NCBI RefSeq assembly: GCF_041260155.1
Contig: NC_091930.1
Coordinates: 23,172,237-23,236,236, forward strand
Direction of reading: 5' to 3'
Source: Ptychodera flava
Lineage: Eukaryota; Hemichordata; Enteropneusta; Ptychoderidae
Length of the DNA: 64,000 nt
Every line of letters starts with the position of its first letter. Position 1 is the stretch's first letter. This document shows, piece by piece, positions 48,285-60,091 of the stretch. Position numbers and translations under genes: made by a program. The notes beneath the pieces were generated by a model. That model searched no databases. It had not been told where the DNA came from and saw only the letters and a list, made by a program, of their open reading frames with translations.

Positions 48285-49349
48285 ACCTGAACTGGCCCAG
48301 CCCAGCCAGCTGCCTGCAGCCCGTCCTGCAGAAGTACTAAATCTCGCCAGTCGTTCACATTTCACATCGACACAACACATAATGTGACAAAACACCACTA
48401 GGAAAGTTTTTAAAGGAAACTGCTTGGAACATGGCATAGACACTTTAGCTGAAATGTTTTCAATGTATTGATGACAAACGTCATTGGTTTTACATCCTTT
48501 TGATATATTTGTAAAAAATATGAAATGGTCAAAATGTACATAAAAATAAGAAGTCTCCTGTCGGCATTACAAAACAAGCTTTGGTATTTCGTTATATTGT
48601 TGATAGCAACACACTTTTAAGCGAAGATGATAACTCGCTAGCAACGCCGTTTAAAGTTCTCACATTCAGTGGCAAATATAGCGTAAATGATAGTACCGAT
48701 CCTTCATCTGATTTTCATTGAAATTTCATTTGACCTAGCTAGCAGGAGAAAACCAAAATCCTTCATCTGATTCTCATTGAAACTACTTTTGACCTGGCTA
48801 GCTTGAGAACGCCATAATGCACACAGTGCTAGCTCGAGGCTTAACGTTTTGCTAGGTCTTTGATTAAGGAAAGTTTCATTTACCTCGTACGTAGAGAAGA
48901 AAAAACAACATGGAATGCCAAACTCATTTATCCATAATTAATCACTCGGTTTGTACGCGTTGAACCTTTAAACTTGACACTCATGAAGAAGGAAAGTATT
49001 TGGCCAAGGGACGGCAAAGTCTGCGGTGTCCTGTCTCACAAACGAACAAATGGTACGCTAAACGCCAACATATCATTCATTAACCATACAATTTTATCAA
49101 ACACACAACCGGTTGTCACAAATATACGATAATGTCTGTACTTTGGATTTGATCTATGAGATCTGTAATTTTCTTTCGAGTCAATTTTTGGTTCCCGTAT
49201 TAGCTAGTTCCGATGTTGCTTACAGATGAAGTTCGCATTTTGATTCTCAGAAAGTATATTAAAATCAGCTGTAATATCGCATTTAGATCTATTGCGACAC
49301 ATCCATATATCTTTCCGCCACAAACTTGTTTCACTTTCATATTCTCTAG

Positions 49350-49456
49350 ACTTCTAAGTAGAGTAAACAACAACAACACGCGTCAATAATTCACCACTGC
49401 TCATGATAACCGCGGCAGGGCTGTCATTTGTCTCAGGTCTGCAACATTGAAAACAG
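49350..49456 (+). other. Probable noncoding first exon (A3 copy)
   Basis: Matches 3,040-3,143 and ends in AAAACAG before the donor GTAGGT. It could splice to ZNF3 as an alternative first exon, since no coding exon lies within A3. Confidence 0.4.
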
Positions 49457-52400
49457 GTAGGTTCTCAGTCTTCTGCTCACAATTTCATCCATGAGGTTAT
49501 TTTTGGGTCTATGGACAATGTCTGTGTAATTCAATTCATTGCACGTGTCATTGGTACAATCAAAATCAAAATATGCATGATTGCCACGACGCGTTTCACA
49601 GAACGTTGCGATCCAATTGTCTGGTGATAAAACTAAAAATGGCGTTGTCAATGATAAAGGAGTCTGGATTTCTATTGTTTTGTTGTTATGTCTCCAAATT
49701 GCATTTTTTGACTTATTTAGAGCATGACATTAGATATACTGAGAGAATAAGACATGCATTGTTAATCGTGTAAAATATTTTCTTACTACAAAACCCCCCA
49801 AAAAGTCCCAAACCTGTAAAATACACCAAGTTTCAGATTGCGCCTCTCAAAGTGTTCACATACTATTGTTTACCTGTCAATATGCAGTGTTGCGGGGCGG
49901 GCCATTGTTGCTTAAGAAGAGGTCATCGCCGGGTCACATTAGCTACAGGTGCGACTACTTGTGGTGGAAGCCTGAGGGCAAATTAACTCTGCAGGGTTCA
50001 TAAGGGCGTTGTGATGTCATGTATATATCGTATTCTTTACTTAGCCTGCGATGTTAGTGGTCCAGGGACGCTCGTGCGTCACTTTACGCCGATGCACCCA
50101 CGGTCAATCATTGTTCGCCTAGTCCGTAGGCCTAACATATCGAAGGGAACAAGAATTTGCGTATCTTATATCGCAAATCAAGTAACTGAATGACCTTTTG
50201 ACTTATTCAGGAAATGATGAATGTGCAGAATACACAATCGTCTCAAGCATACCAAATGACATACCTTTTTTCCACGTATCTTACTCAACAACGATCTCAA
50301 AGATGCATTTTAACATTAAAAATTTTAAAATACACTTTTTTAAACAAGACTAAAAAATTATACGTTAGCATACAAAAGCTATCTATATATAATCTTACTA
50401 CCTTGAACAGCTAGTATATGTGCGTAATGCTTTCAAATTAAGGATTTATTTTAGGTTTCAAATTCTATGAAACACCAACGAAATCGTCACAAAAGTACCA
50501 TCTTGCTGTTCTAATGTATGTCATTACAATAAGTAAGATATACATAACATTGCAGTTTTCTTCTGGCTTCGTGTTAATAAGCGAGTGGTAAGTTCCGATT
50601 TTTATGACACCTTGAAGTTGGCTGATGGATTAAACAATAAAGGAAAAAACAAAGTAAGTAACTTCTTGCGGCCAACATATATTTGCCCTGACATCATGAT
50701 GATTCGAAAATTAACCAGTCGATCGCTCATGGCATTCTCTGCTCAATTGAAAATCGACAAAGAAAATATTATGTACCAATGATTCGTTTCTAGTATGTCA
50801 CGAATACATTCACGTTTATCATTAGGCAAGACCCCATTAAACATTTTTATATTATGCAACAAGTGAGTATAAGAATTATCCAGCCTTCAGACGTTTGACC
50901 GTTATTTCTCGACAGTTTATATTTTGTTCCAAATTTTGTTCATCGGTAACGCCCTCCCTGTATAGATGTTTTTCTCGATACGTCCCTCATGTGGCTAAGG
51001 CCTGTCAAGATCGTACGATAAGGAATCGGAATATAGTGTGGTACTTTTAATTAATTATTTGTAGACGTTGAATGAGAACAGTCGAGAACGTGATATTTCA
51101 TGGTTTCATCCTATTTAATGTAAAGAAACAATCAAAGACTGGCAGGAAGATTACCACGTGATAACCATAGAATAGATAACCATAAGTTTAGAGACATATT
51201 TAACGTTGTAGAACGTTGTAGAGAACATAGACATTACACATCAGAATTGTAGACAGGGCGTGATACGCCTGCCGTCTAAATCTAAATTTGTGCTACAATC
51301 AACATCTTGGTGTGTCAGCTTCAGTTACTGAAAGCACTACGAATAAGACTGGTACCTCAACTTGTAATTCCCTTAACTATGAGCGCGACACATTGTAGCT
51401 GTTGTGTTTTCTTTGCTCAGTGTTGGCAAAGCACTTGTTACCTGTAGAACCTGTGTAAGTATCCGTGCATTTAGTCAGACATTCAGTCATTTTGCCTGTC
51501 TGCCTGTGATCACGATCGCATGCGTGTCCTATACTATCACATATATGTATGCTAATATTCACTTACGAACATCAATGCGTACAGCTGACAACTTCTGCAC
51601 GCTCAGTGACATTTGCTTGGTATTTGTATCGGTTGGAAATTCAATTGTTCACTTGAATTTTTGAATACAAAGTCAAGAATTTAGTGTTAAATCGAAAAAT
51701 TAAAAAAAATGACCAGACAAATATTAAAAGTTACTTTATAGGTTTTGCAGGTACGTTACTGCAGTTGCTTCTAATTATATAAATGATATATTTAAATCGC
51801 TTTTAGCGAGCATTAATCATGGTTTTGTGATTGGTTGAATGTTGTTCTTATTGGATCAATATATAGTTCAAATTAAATTGAAATTTCGCAATTTGGTCCT
51901 TTTCAGATTGGGTCAAAACCACGAGATTTGAGTTTTGAAGATATTTTATAATTATCCCACTAAAAGTGTTGTTTGTTGATTAATAGGAATATAGTCTTTC
52001 AGGTTTAACTAATATTCACAAAAGGTATCGATGCTACTCTCATTTTTATTGTCAATTATGTTTGAGAAGCAATTTTAGTTATTTTTTTATATTGACATAG
52101 AAAGATGTAATCATACCAATTCAATAGTTGTAATAGTATTACCCGGCAAAAAAGTCTAAAGGTATCACATACCGTTAACATGTAATAATATTAAAATTTA
52201 TGTATTAATTTCTTAAAGATTATTACTGAAAAACACGTTTCAAGTAAAAAGAGTTTGAAAATGAAGAAAATGACTAATAGTATACACCATACAGTACTTA
52301 AAGGGCGATATATTGATTGTAATCACTTATGTACAGTGACCTTTGCTTTGTCTAGATAGAGTGGGAACACAAGAACATACAAGAAGTAATATATACGAAC

Positions 52401-53087
52401 GACACGATCGCAAATTGTAGATATTTGAGCAAAGACCGTGTCAATTGCAGAGTAGATTTTAGCTGGTGTCATTTTGCGTTTTGTTTTGGTAATATACTAC
52501 TTACAGTTCAATTAAAAAACGTCATTTTAGTAACAAACTTGTAAAATTTAAATCGTTCAGAAATGGAAATGCTTCAGATGTCAAACTAGGTAAGTTTGTT
52601 AAACACAGCAACGTTGGGTATTTGGTTTCATTGTCCATCGACATACCTTCGTCAGCAACCCATACTGTAAACAAAGACGTCCACGGGTCAGATATTCTGT
52701 GACGATATTTAGCTTATCTTATGACCGCCGTCCGTTATCACTTGCAATGGGTGACTCATTTAATAATATGTTCGACCCAGTTGCACAGAGATAAGTGGTA
52801 GAAGTAACAATAATGGAGCAGAACACCATAGAACATGGTGTGTTCGCTCGTGGAGCCCACATCGAAAGTCAAAGGAGTTAAGTTTTGCCCTATTCTTTAG
52901 CGATTATTGAAAATCAGTTGTTACAAAGCGAAAAAAGTGTAACATAAAACGAGCTGACCCATGATTGACAGATGTGTGAACAAGTGGAAGCTTATAAAGG
53001 TGTCATTTACGAAGAAGTACAATATTTGGCAAAGCAATGACAGTGTCTGCAACATCCGGTCACTGTTACGAACATTTTTTTTTATGT

Positions 53088-53470
53088 TAAGGTAGCATGC
53101 ACTTCGAAAGTGAAAGTCTTAAACTTTTGCTCAAACTTTCCCAAATGAAACTTTCGACCATTCTCTTACCAAATTAAGAATTAAAATCGGGAGTCGCCGT
53201 GCAAACGTTGGTACGAGAGAGATAAATTACCTGAGATTTCCCGATACTTGAAATTCAAAATGGCCGCCATCGCTGTGTTAAATCTGTTGGGAAAATACAA
53301 TTTTCGACTTTTAAAAACTGAGACCGTAAAAAGTTTTGTTATACCAAAAGCTTTAAAGTGAGCCCCCGCAAGTAGTAGATCAGAAAAGAATTGTAAAAGT
53401 TTGAGAGTTAAAATATCTGTTTCAGAGGCACGTTCTATCTAAAAAATTGACAAATCATTGTTTATCCTAA
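53088..53470. mobile_element. Insertion in B3 absent from B2
   Basis: B2 runs without interruption from 'aacggtttgcatgctac' to 'gattgtcagaaatgttcca' (about 42,155-42,240), where B3 has about 380 extra bases starting 'ttaaggtagcatgcactt'. Its interior ('aaaatcgggagtc', 'aaaatggccgcc') resembles the MITE at 24,157-24,935. The ends are not exact. Confidence 0.5.
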
Positions 53471-54559
53471 AAATATCTCGACCAACGTTGAACCGATTGT
53501 CACAAATGTTCCACACGACCGTCTTACTTAACGTATAAAGTGACCCGCAAGTATAACTTATTCAGGCAATAAAATTTTATTGTCCAGGACCTGTCTCTTA
53601 CTTTGTGTGTGCTTCTCTTCGTCGTTTGTGCTTAATCAAGAGGGCGTATTGAAACTTCTTTGATCGACAAGTGTTATCTTTATTTCACAAAAAAATTTAG
53701 TACTAAACTTACGATTGTCTTAATATGAAGGAATTTGATTAATCGGGCTGTATATTCAGATTTGTTGGATATTTACTGGGGTCAGGTGTGCTGAGCATTA
53801 TGCTACGCCTTATAGACTTCCTCATCAAAAGAGGAAAAATGTTGAACATAAGTTAAACGGTGTTTAACCAAATTAAACTTGCCCGACAACTGCAAAGAGT
53901 GATTTTGAAAATCATTTACTGTTTGGTGCATATTATTTCCAAATATTTACGTTGCAAAGCAATGTAATATGCCTTTGAACGCATGATGGGTTGATCAGAG
54001 CCCCTCGATCCCGAGGAGATTGTTATCGATATTTTCAAGAGAGGGTCAACAAGACCGCAAGTGATCTACATTCGAAATCAACCTTGGTCGAGCTCATAAA
54101 CCAAACGATCAATATCTCGCCTTGACATTACAGCTTTTTATGTTCTGTGAATATTATCTGCACCGGCATTTCTATTTTTTTTTCGGTAGGTACGTCTTCC
54201 TAAAAGGCTAACAACTTATAAGATATTGTATTGATATTTACTTTGCATTAAGTCACTTAGAGTGAGTTTGAACGTACTTTTACAAAACTTCTCTTTGTTA
54301 CCCTCAAAGGCACCGTAAACGTATATTGTGAGGCTTTATCAAATGACTTTAATTTTGGTCCATGATAACTGCATTTTATTTGCCGACAATGTTCGGTCAT
54401 TATCTCTCATTTTCGTAATTTCTGGTATCTGATAAATTAAGATTTCATACATTCCAGATAAAGTTCGCAATACGATTTTAGAGAAATTACTCCCAAATTA
54501 TCTTTTAGCTCGTATTCTTAGATGCATTCTATAATTTAGCACCAAACTGCATTTCGCAT

Positions 54560-54694
54560 TGTCATTCTCTGCACTCAGTGGAGTAAAGAGCATTGTATAT
54601 CAATAATTTACCGCTGCTTAATGATAGCGGTGGTCTAAAGGGAGTTACCACGATACAAGGCTCAGTTGTCTCAGGTCCACTGAACTCTCAACAG
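54560..54694 (+). other. Probable noncoding first exon of ZNF3 (B3 copy)
   Basis: The block 'ctcagtggagtaaagagca...tccactgaactctcaacag' ends at the donor GTAAGT and is the best candidate for the ZNF3 5' untranslated exon. The relation to the A1 and A3 exons is clear in the last 90 bases. Confidence 0.5.
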
Positions 54695-56325
54695 GTAAGT
54701 TCAATAGTTTTCAGCATATGCTCATGTGCCCTCGAGATTCTGCATGGCCCTCCTGATAATTTTCCTGGGATAGCTTATCCTCATAATGAAGTCGACTATC
54801 AATTCATATAACCCACCATTAAACATGAAAAGTATGCATTACGTTGCATCGACACCATTGCCGGATCGCTTCGTTGATTTTTTCATTGATAAGCAATGGT
54901 GTTGTTAAACCTTTCAACGCTAATGAGCGTTTATCCGGGTAGGCTTTTTCAGTAATGTCTCCAGAACTTGGTGGATCATGAGTTCTGTTTAATTGAAGCG
55001 TTTGGATATATTAAGAAAACAATCATGTGGAATATCTGCACATAAAGGGTGCACAAAGGAGAAGTCAAATCCCGGTAACATACACCATATTTCTAATTTG
55101 CTGTTTCACAATGCGTCAACGTACTACTGTGTACCTGCGAGTTTAAGCAGCGTTTCAGGGAGAGGCTATTGTTTAGAGTGGGTTATCCCTGGGTCACGCC
55201 AGGCAACGCTCACACGAGTTGCAGTCGTCAGAGGCCGGTCTAACACTGATATTTAGTTTATTATCGCCTACACATTATATCATCAGCTGCTATTGTCTTA
55301 TCACATTGATATCGCTTTTATAAAAGTCAATAAATTGAGTTCTTTATGGAGCTTTTGTCCGGAAGGTGGAGGATCTGTGTCGCGAATAAACACACTAAAT
55401 CGAAAGTAAAAGTAAATGCGTGGAATTATATCTGCCTGATCAAAATACAATTCTTGACAGCTGTTTTTCTACCTTGATCGTACCAGACAAATCTAATACG
55501 ACTGATTTTACATTGAGTTATTGTTGGTAGGCTGGCGGGACAAGAGACTGCCCAAGCACTCACCATAAATTTCCCGACCCGAACAATAGCTCTGCGCCAC
55601 TTTAGTACGGCGTTGTATTCACAGGTAATCACTTTGAGTTAAGCTAATAACAAACATGAGGTCGAACTAAAGGGTCAAAGGGTGGTATAAACGAGTGTCA
55701 ATAATTTATGTCTTATTGCGCCATATGTAAATCAACAAATGCAAGACGTTTAACTCTCTTCAGAACACAATATATGGGCGAAATAAACACTTGTCTGTAA
55801 GAATGTCCAAAGGTGTAGTACGTCTAAGCATATCATCTGCAGCAACGATATATAAATGTCAATTAGGCTTGAACATTACAGTCTACTGTAAACAACAAAT
55901 AAAATCCAGGCAATAGCGTGCAAAATGTGGAACATAGGACAATTTTGAAAGTAATTGACACAGGAAAAAGCATAGCTAAATATACGTTGTGTCCCATATG
56001 TTGAGGTAGAAGATTGCGCCTGCAGCCACATCTAGAGCTTGCCGATTTTGACATATGTAAGGTAGAATTGATTAAGGGTGCGTGTAATGCATGTAATATT
56101 ACTCCCTCCAGTGCTAAAAGGGAAACAAGCTGATTATAATCTCATTATTTTCTGATAAAGTGACCTTTGGTTTGTCTAGATTGAGTGGACACACTGGCAT
56201 ACTCAACTCATGTGACAATCTGAACCACAAGTATTTTCGACTATATGTGATGTTGGGCTCATAACACAGAGTCGAAACCACACCGATGCGACAGCTTATC
56301 CCTCGGAACCTGTCCAACTAAAGAG

Positions 56326-59300
56326 ATGGCCATGGAATCCTTAAAAGTTGATGGGCTTAATATTTCCCTAGAACTTCTCGATGCCGAAGACATCGTTCGA
56401 ACGAAACCGGTGTTTCTACCGAGTCGAGGCGGACTACATGTAGGTATGTAAGCGTAACTTAACACCTCGAAGCCGCAAATATCGGATTAATTAATTAATT
56501 GATGCATCCGGGAAACATAATCGAGACGATCGTTATCGACTGTCCAGTCGGTCAATACCATGCCTATTAATGTAGGCATACTTAGCCGCGTAGGTGTGAC
56601 TGATTCCACTTAAAATCGTGTGAAATAAAATAAAACTGGCATCTGTTCAACAGCCGACAGCATGATAAGTCTCTGTAATTATTGGAGGAATCGTTGAACA
56701 GAGATATTCGGGGACAAGTTTATCGCCTTTATGTGATTCACTGTTTTTTTTGTAAGAAGTAACTTTGATAACAACAGACTGATTTGAACATGGGCATTAC
56801 CTAGTTTTCTTTCAACATCAAAGATGCAGTATTCTAGGACTCGGACACTGCAGCTGTAAACAGATGGGGGAATATGTTCTCTTGTACGTAATCGCAGAAT
56901 TGATAGTGTCAGGTATCGAAATTAATGCTTTATGTTTTGAAATTAATGCTTCAGTTTTTGTAAGTTTTTGTATACCATATACAGCGGCATTTTGTAGGAT
57001 TTTGGTTGTTTTTTACAACAAATGACGGCATAGCAAGATTACAGTCACTAGCCAGAGCAAGAACGACTTATTGGCTGGCATTTATATTACCACCACCTTA
57101 TCTCTGATTGATTTGTTTTAAGGGGTCACTAAAAAGACCTAAATATTGACTTGAGGAGGTTGTCCCTTGCCTAGGCAAATCGCCTGTTTACAAAACAATA
57201 CAATGGTCCGTTTTATGTCAATGGTAGAAGTAAATATTTAGCTCCACAAATACAGGTTAAGGTGGAACTGCACATTGCCAATACAGTTTGTTTTTCAAAG
57301 GAATATTCCTCATCTAAGATGACAAGGTATGGTATGGTAGCAACAATTTCCCTTTAGGCTGAAGGGCTTCATATTGCAGAAAAAACCTTAATTTTGGTAT
57401 TAATAGTAAAACTTAATTTAAGTAAAAAACTTGATACTAATTTCTGAAATGAAATATGTCACTTGAAACAAGACCATATGTAGAAAAAATTATTTTACTT
57501 TGCATTATGCATTATCATTTTAAAATGGTATCGGTCGAAAGGCTGACACTCAAAAATGTGATTAAAAACATGACTAGCAAAATTATAAGGCCTCTGATTC
57601 AAATGTTAGAACTTCCTTGGCAAAGAAAAATGTCATTTTATTATATTATAGCATTTAAAGAACATAATGTGAAGAATTCGGAAAATTTGACCAAGCCTGA
57701 GTGGAGTTAAATTCTTTGGAAATCTTGAAATTGGGAAGAGAAGCAAGGAAATCGGGTGATTTGCATACATTTGCAAAACTTAACTTCTTTATCACGCAAC
57801 GTACGATTGCTTGACAAGCTGAGAGGTGAATCCGATCGATATTTCAATCTTGGCTTAACAAGTTGATTTTGAGCAAAATACGCTGTGTTGGGTGCAGCGC
57901 CCCCTTAAGTCTCATCAATTTTGTTGTGGCTAGAGTAACATGTGTTTATGTGAGCTGAAAGTTACGGAAAACAAGTGTTACATATTCTGTTATCTCTATC
58001 AAATTGAAAATGATAAATCAAAATTCATTTTATCAACATACGTCGCTCACTGCACATTGTTAATGTAACGCTCCGTTCGACGAATTTTAACCTAAGACAA
58101 ACTACATGATGAATTTCCAGAAAATGGTAATTGTGAAGGATTACGGCGTGGCTTTGAAAAATCAATCTGGAAAATTGACGAAAGGTATCGTGAAGGAAAT
58201 CTTTCAAACACTGGTAAGAAACATTCTTTCAAAGATATAGTTATCTTCTTTTGGTAAGTGGTAAGACATCCTCTAAGTATCTTTATAGTGCTTTTTGTTT
58301 TCGTTAAGCTAACTGACAATTCCAACATAAAATTCGAGGGATACATGCTAAAGTCCGTAGGTTCAAGATGTTTTCACCTAAACCGAAACATCTTCAAAAG
58401 TTAAATAAGTCATTTGCATTTCTACGACGTCACATTTCCATGGTAATCAATCACGCGGCCACGAGCTCTTATTATGTGTCTATTTAGATAATAAATAACG
58501 GAAAGCAAAAGCAGCGAATGCTGTGCAATTTGTTTTCTGGATAAGCTCCTGAATCTTTTGAAAAAAATGACCTTTGCAAGGATGGTGCTACATTCGTCTT
58601 AAAAGTTTGTAAATTACCCTCTAAAATAACAATTCAACGGTTGTGCATAAAAGTCCCCACACATGGCAAAAAGTAGTTTATCTAAAATGTTTAACGGTAA
58701 TAAACATATGCTGGAGGCAAAGTAAAATTTTAGAGACTCAGTATGTCGTATACAGTGCGTAGTGAATATACGTACATTGTTCTCATTCACAGGGAAGATA
58801 TATTCTTATCTCTTTCATAGATATTCGAATAATTATGGACACTTTTGAACATTTCGGTCACATCTCATTGTGGCTTTCGTATTCCCAAGAAAACAAAGAA
58901 AATGATAGTGTTCGCACCAAAGAAATACCAAGCCCCAAACTGAATAACAAACTTATCAATTCAAACCGACCGCGACGTCATTCAAGTGAACATGACACTG
59001 AACGAGCAAATCGAAAGACAAAAGAAATTTCCAAGAAGGCTGTGAGGGCATCCACTCGGCTTATGGCGAGAGCTAAAGGCACATATCATCAGTCAGAAAA
59101 CAAATCGAATACCTGCGAATCTCAAAGAAGGGTACTGAGACACGAAAGGTTGAGATCTAAGGAGGTCACACGTAAAGTAAACAACAGCAACAACTCAATT
59201 ATTAAGAAGCAGCATAATAACCAAAAGGCAAACTCAACCATTAAGCGGAAAAGAATCCCACGTAGGTCCATCAAACGCAGTCGTTTTTCTACACGCAAAA

Positions 59301-60091
59301 GCATTTTAAGGAAATATTTGAAGATTCGCAGACCTTTCAAGTGCACGGAGTGCGGCAAGACATTCAAGCGAAAGTATCATCTTAAGATTCATCAATTAAT
59401 ACACGCACAGAAACGACCACACATATGCAATCAGTGCGGCAAGACATTCACTCAATCTAGCAATCTAAAGACCCATCTCAAGACTCATTCGAAAATACAG
59501 CCATATTCATGTAAAGCTTGCGGTAGACGATTTTCTCGCAAAGGCAACCTACAGCGCCATCGTCGGATGCACACAAAGGAAAAGCCATTCAAATGTAAAG
59601 ACTGTGGTAAACGTTTCGCTGATCCGGGCAACTTGAACAAACATCAAAAAGTCCATTCGAACGAAAGGCCATACCTGTGCCACCAGTGTGGAAAAGCCTT
59701 TAAGCGTAAACACAACCTAGATGTCCATCTCCGGGTCCACTCACAAGAATATTTGTACTCGTGTAAGGACTGTGGTAAGAAATTTAAACTGAGTTCAAAC
59801 ATGAAGCAGCATCAGAGGATCCATACAAACGAACGACCAAACAAGTGTGGAATCTGCGAGAAAACGTTTACTCACAGTCGCAAACTTCAAAAACACTTAA
59901 CAATCCACTCAAAAGAGAGACTTCTCTCCTGCACAACGATCACCGAAAAAGGAAACCTTAAACATAATTTGAAGGTCAACACCAATGAAAGGAGGGACCG
60001 ATACGAGACCCGCAGTTTCGCCAATAAGCAAAGGGACAACTTGAGATCGAGTGCACTGATCCACACGAAAACAACCAAACCGTCCGACTAG
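56326..60091 (+). CDS. ZNF3: intact C2H2 zinc-finger protein (493 aa)
   Basis: Three coding exons: 56,326-56,443, 58,121-58,213 and 58,821-60,091. All introns are phase 1 with GT-AG borders, and the frame is open to TAG. Residues 1-75 (MAMESLKVDGLNIS...) are a novel N-terminal module conserved in ZNF1. Then comes MDTFEHFGHISLWLSYSQEN, a Lys/Arg-rich stretch with nuclear-signal character (about residues 95-235), and seven good C2H2 fingers (about 240-437) with linkers such as HTKEKPF and HSNERPY. Two degenerate repeats lacking zinc ligands follow. Known for the family: sequence-specific DNA binding in the nucleus, often transcriptional control or element silencing. Fingertip residues differ between fingers (RKYHLKI, QSSNLKT, RKGNLQR, DPGNLNK, RKHNLDV). 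No KRAB, SCAN or BTB domain is seen. I chose the exon 1 ATG because it is shared with ZNF1. Confidence 0.92.
56444..58120 (+). other. Intron 1 of ZNF3
   Basis: Donor GTATGT, acceptor TTTCCAG. The first 290 bases match B2 (44,830-45,090). The rest shows no feature. Confidence 0.75.
58214..58820 (+). other. Intron 2 of ZNF3
   Basis: Donor GTAAGA, acceptor TTTCATAG. It lacks the foldback element present in ZNF1 intron 2, so that insertion followed the duplication or was lost here. Confidence 0.75.

Larger units (their letters stand above)
46254..52410 (+). repeat. A3: second copy of the long 5' unit, without the LINE
   Basis: Collinear with 1-7,740 apart from small indels and the absence of the LINE at the site near 51,985. 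It stops just short of where coding exon 1 begins in A1, so A3 itself has no coding exon. The B3 unit follows directly. Confidence 0.88.
52440..56325 (+). repeat. B3: 5' unit directly upstream of ZNF3
   Basis: Matches B2 (41.6-45.1 kb) over most of its length and, more weakly, the A units. It contains the best-kept first exon (ending 54,694, donor GTAAGT). No protein gene is seen before ZNF3 exon 1. Confidence 0.75.
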
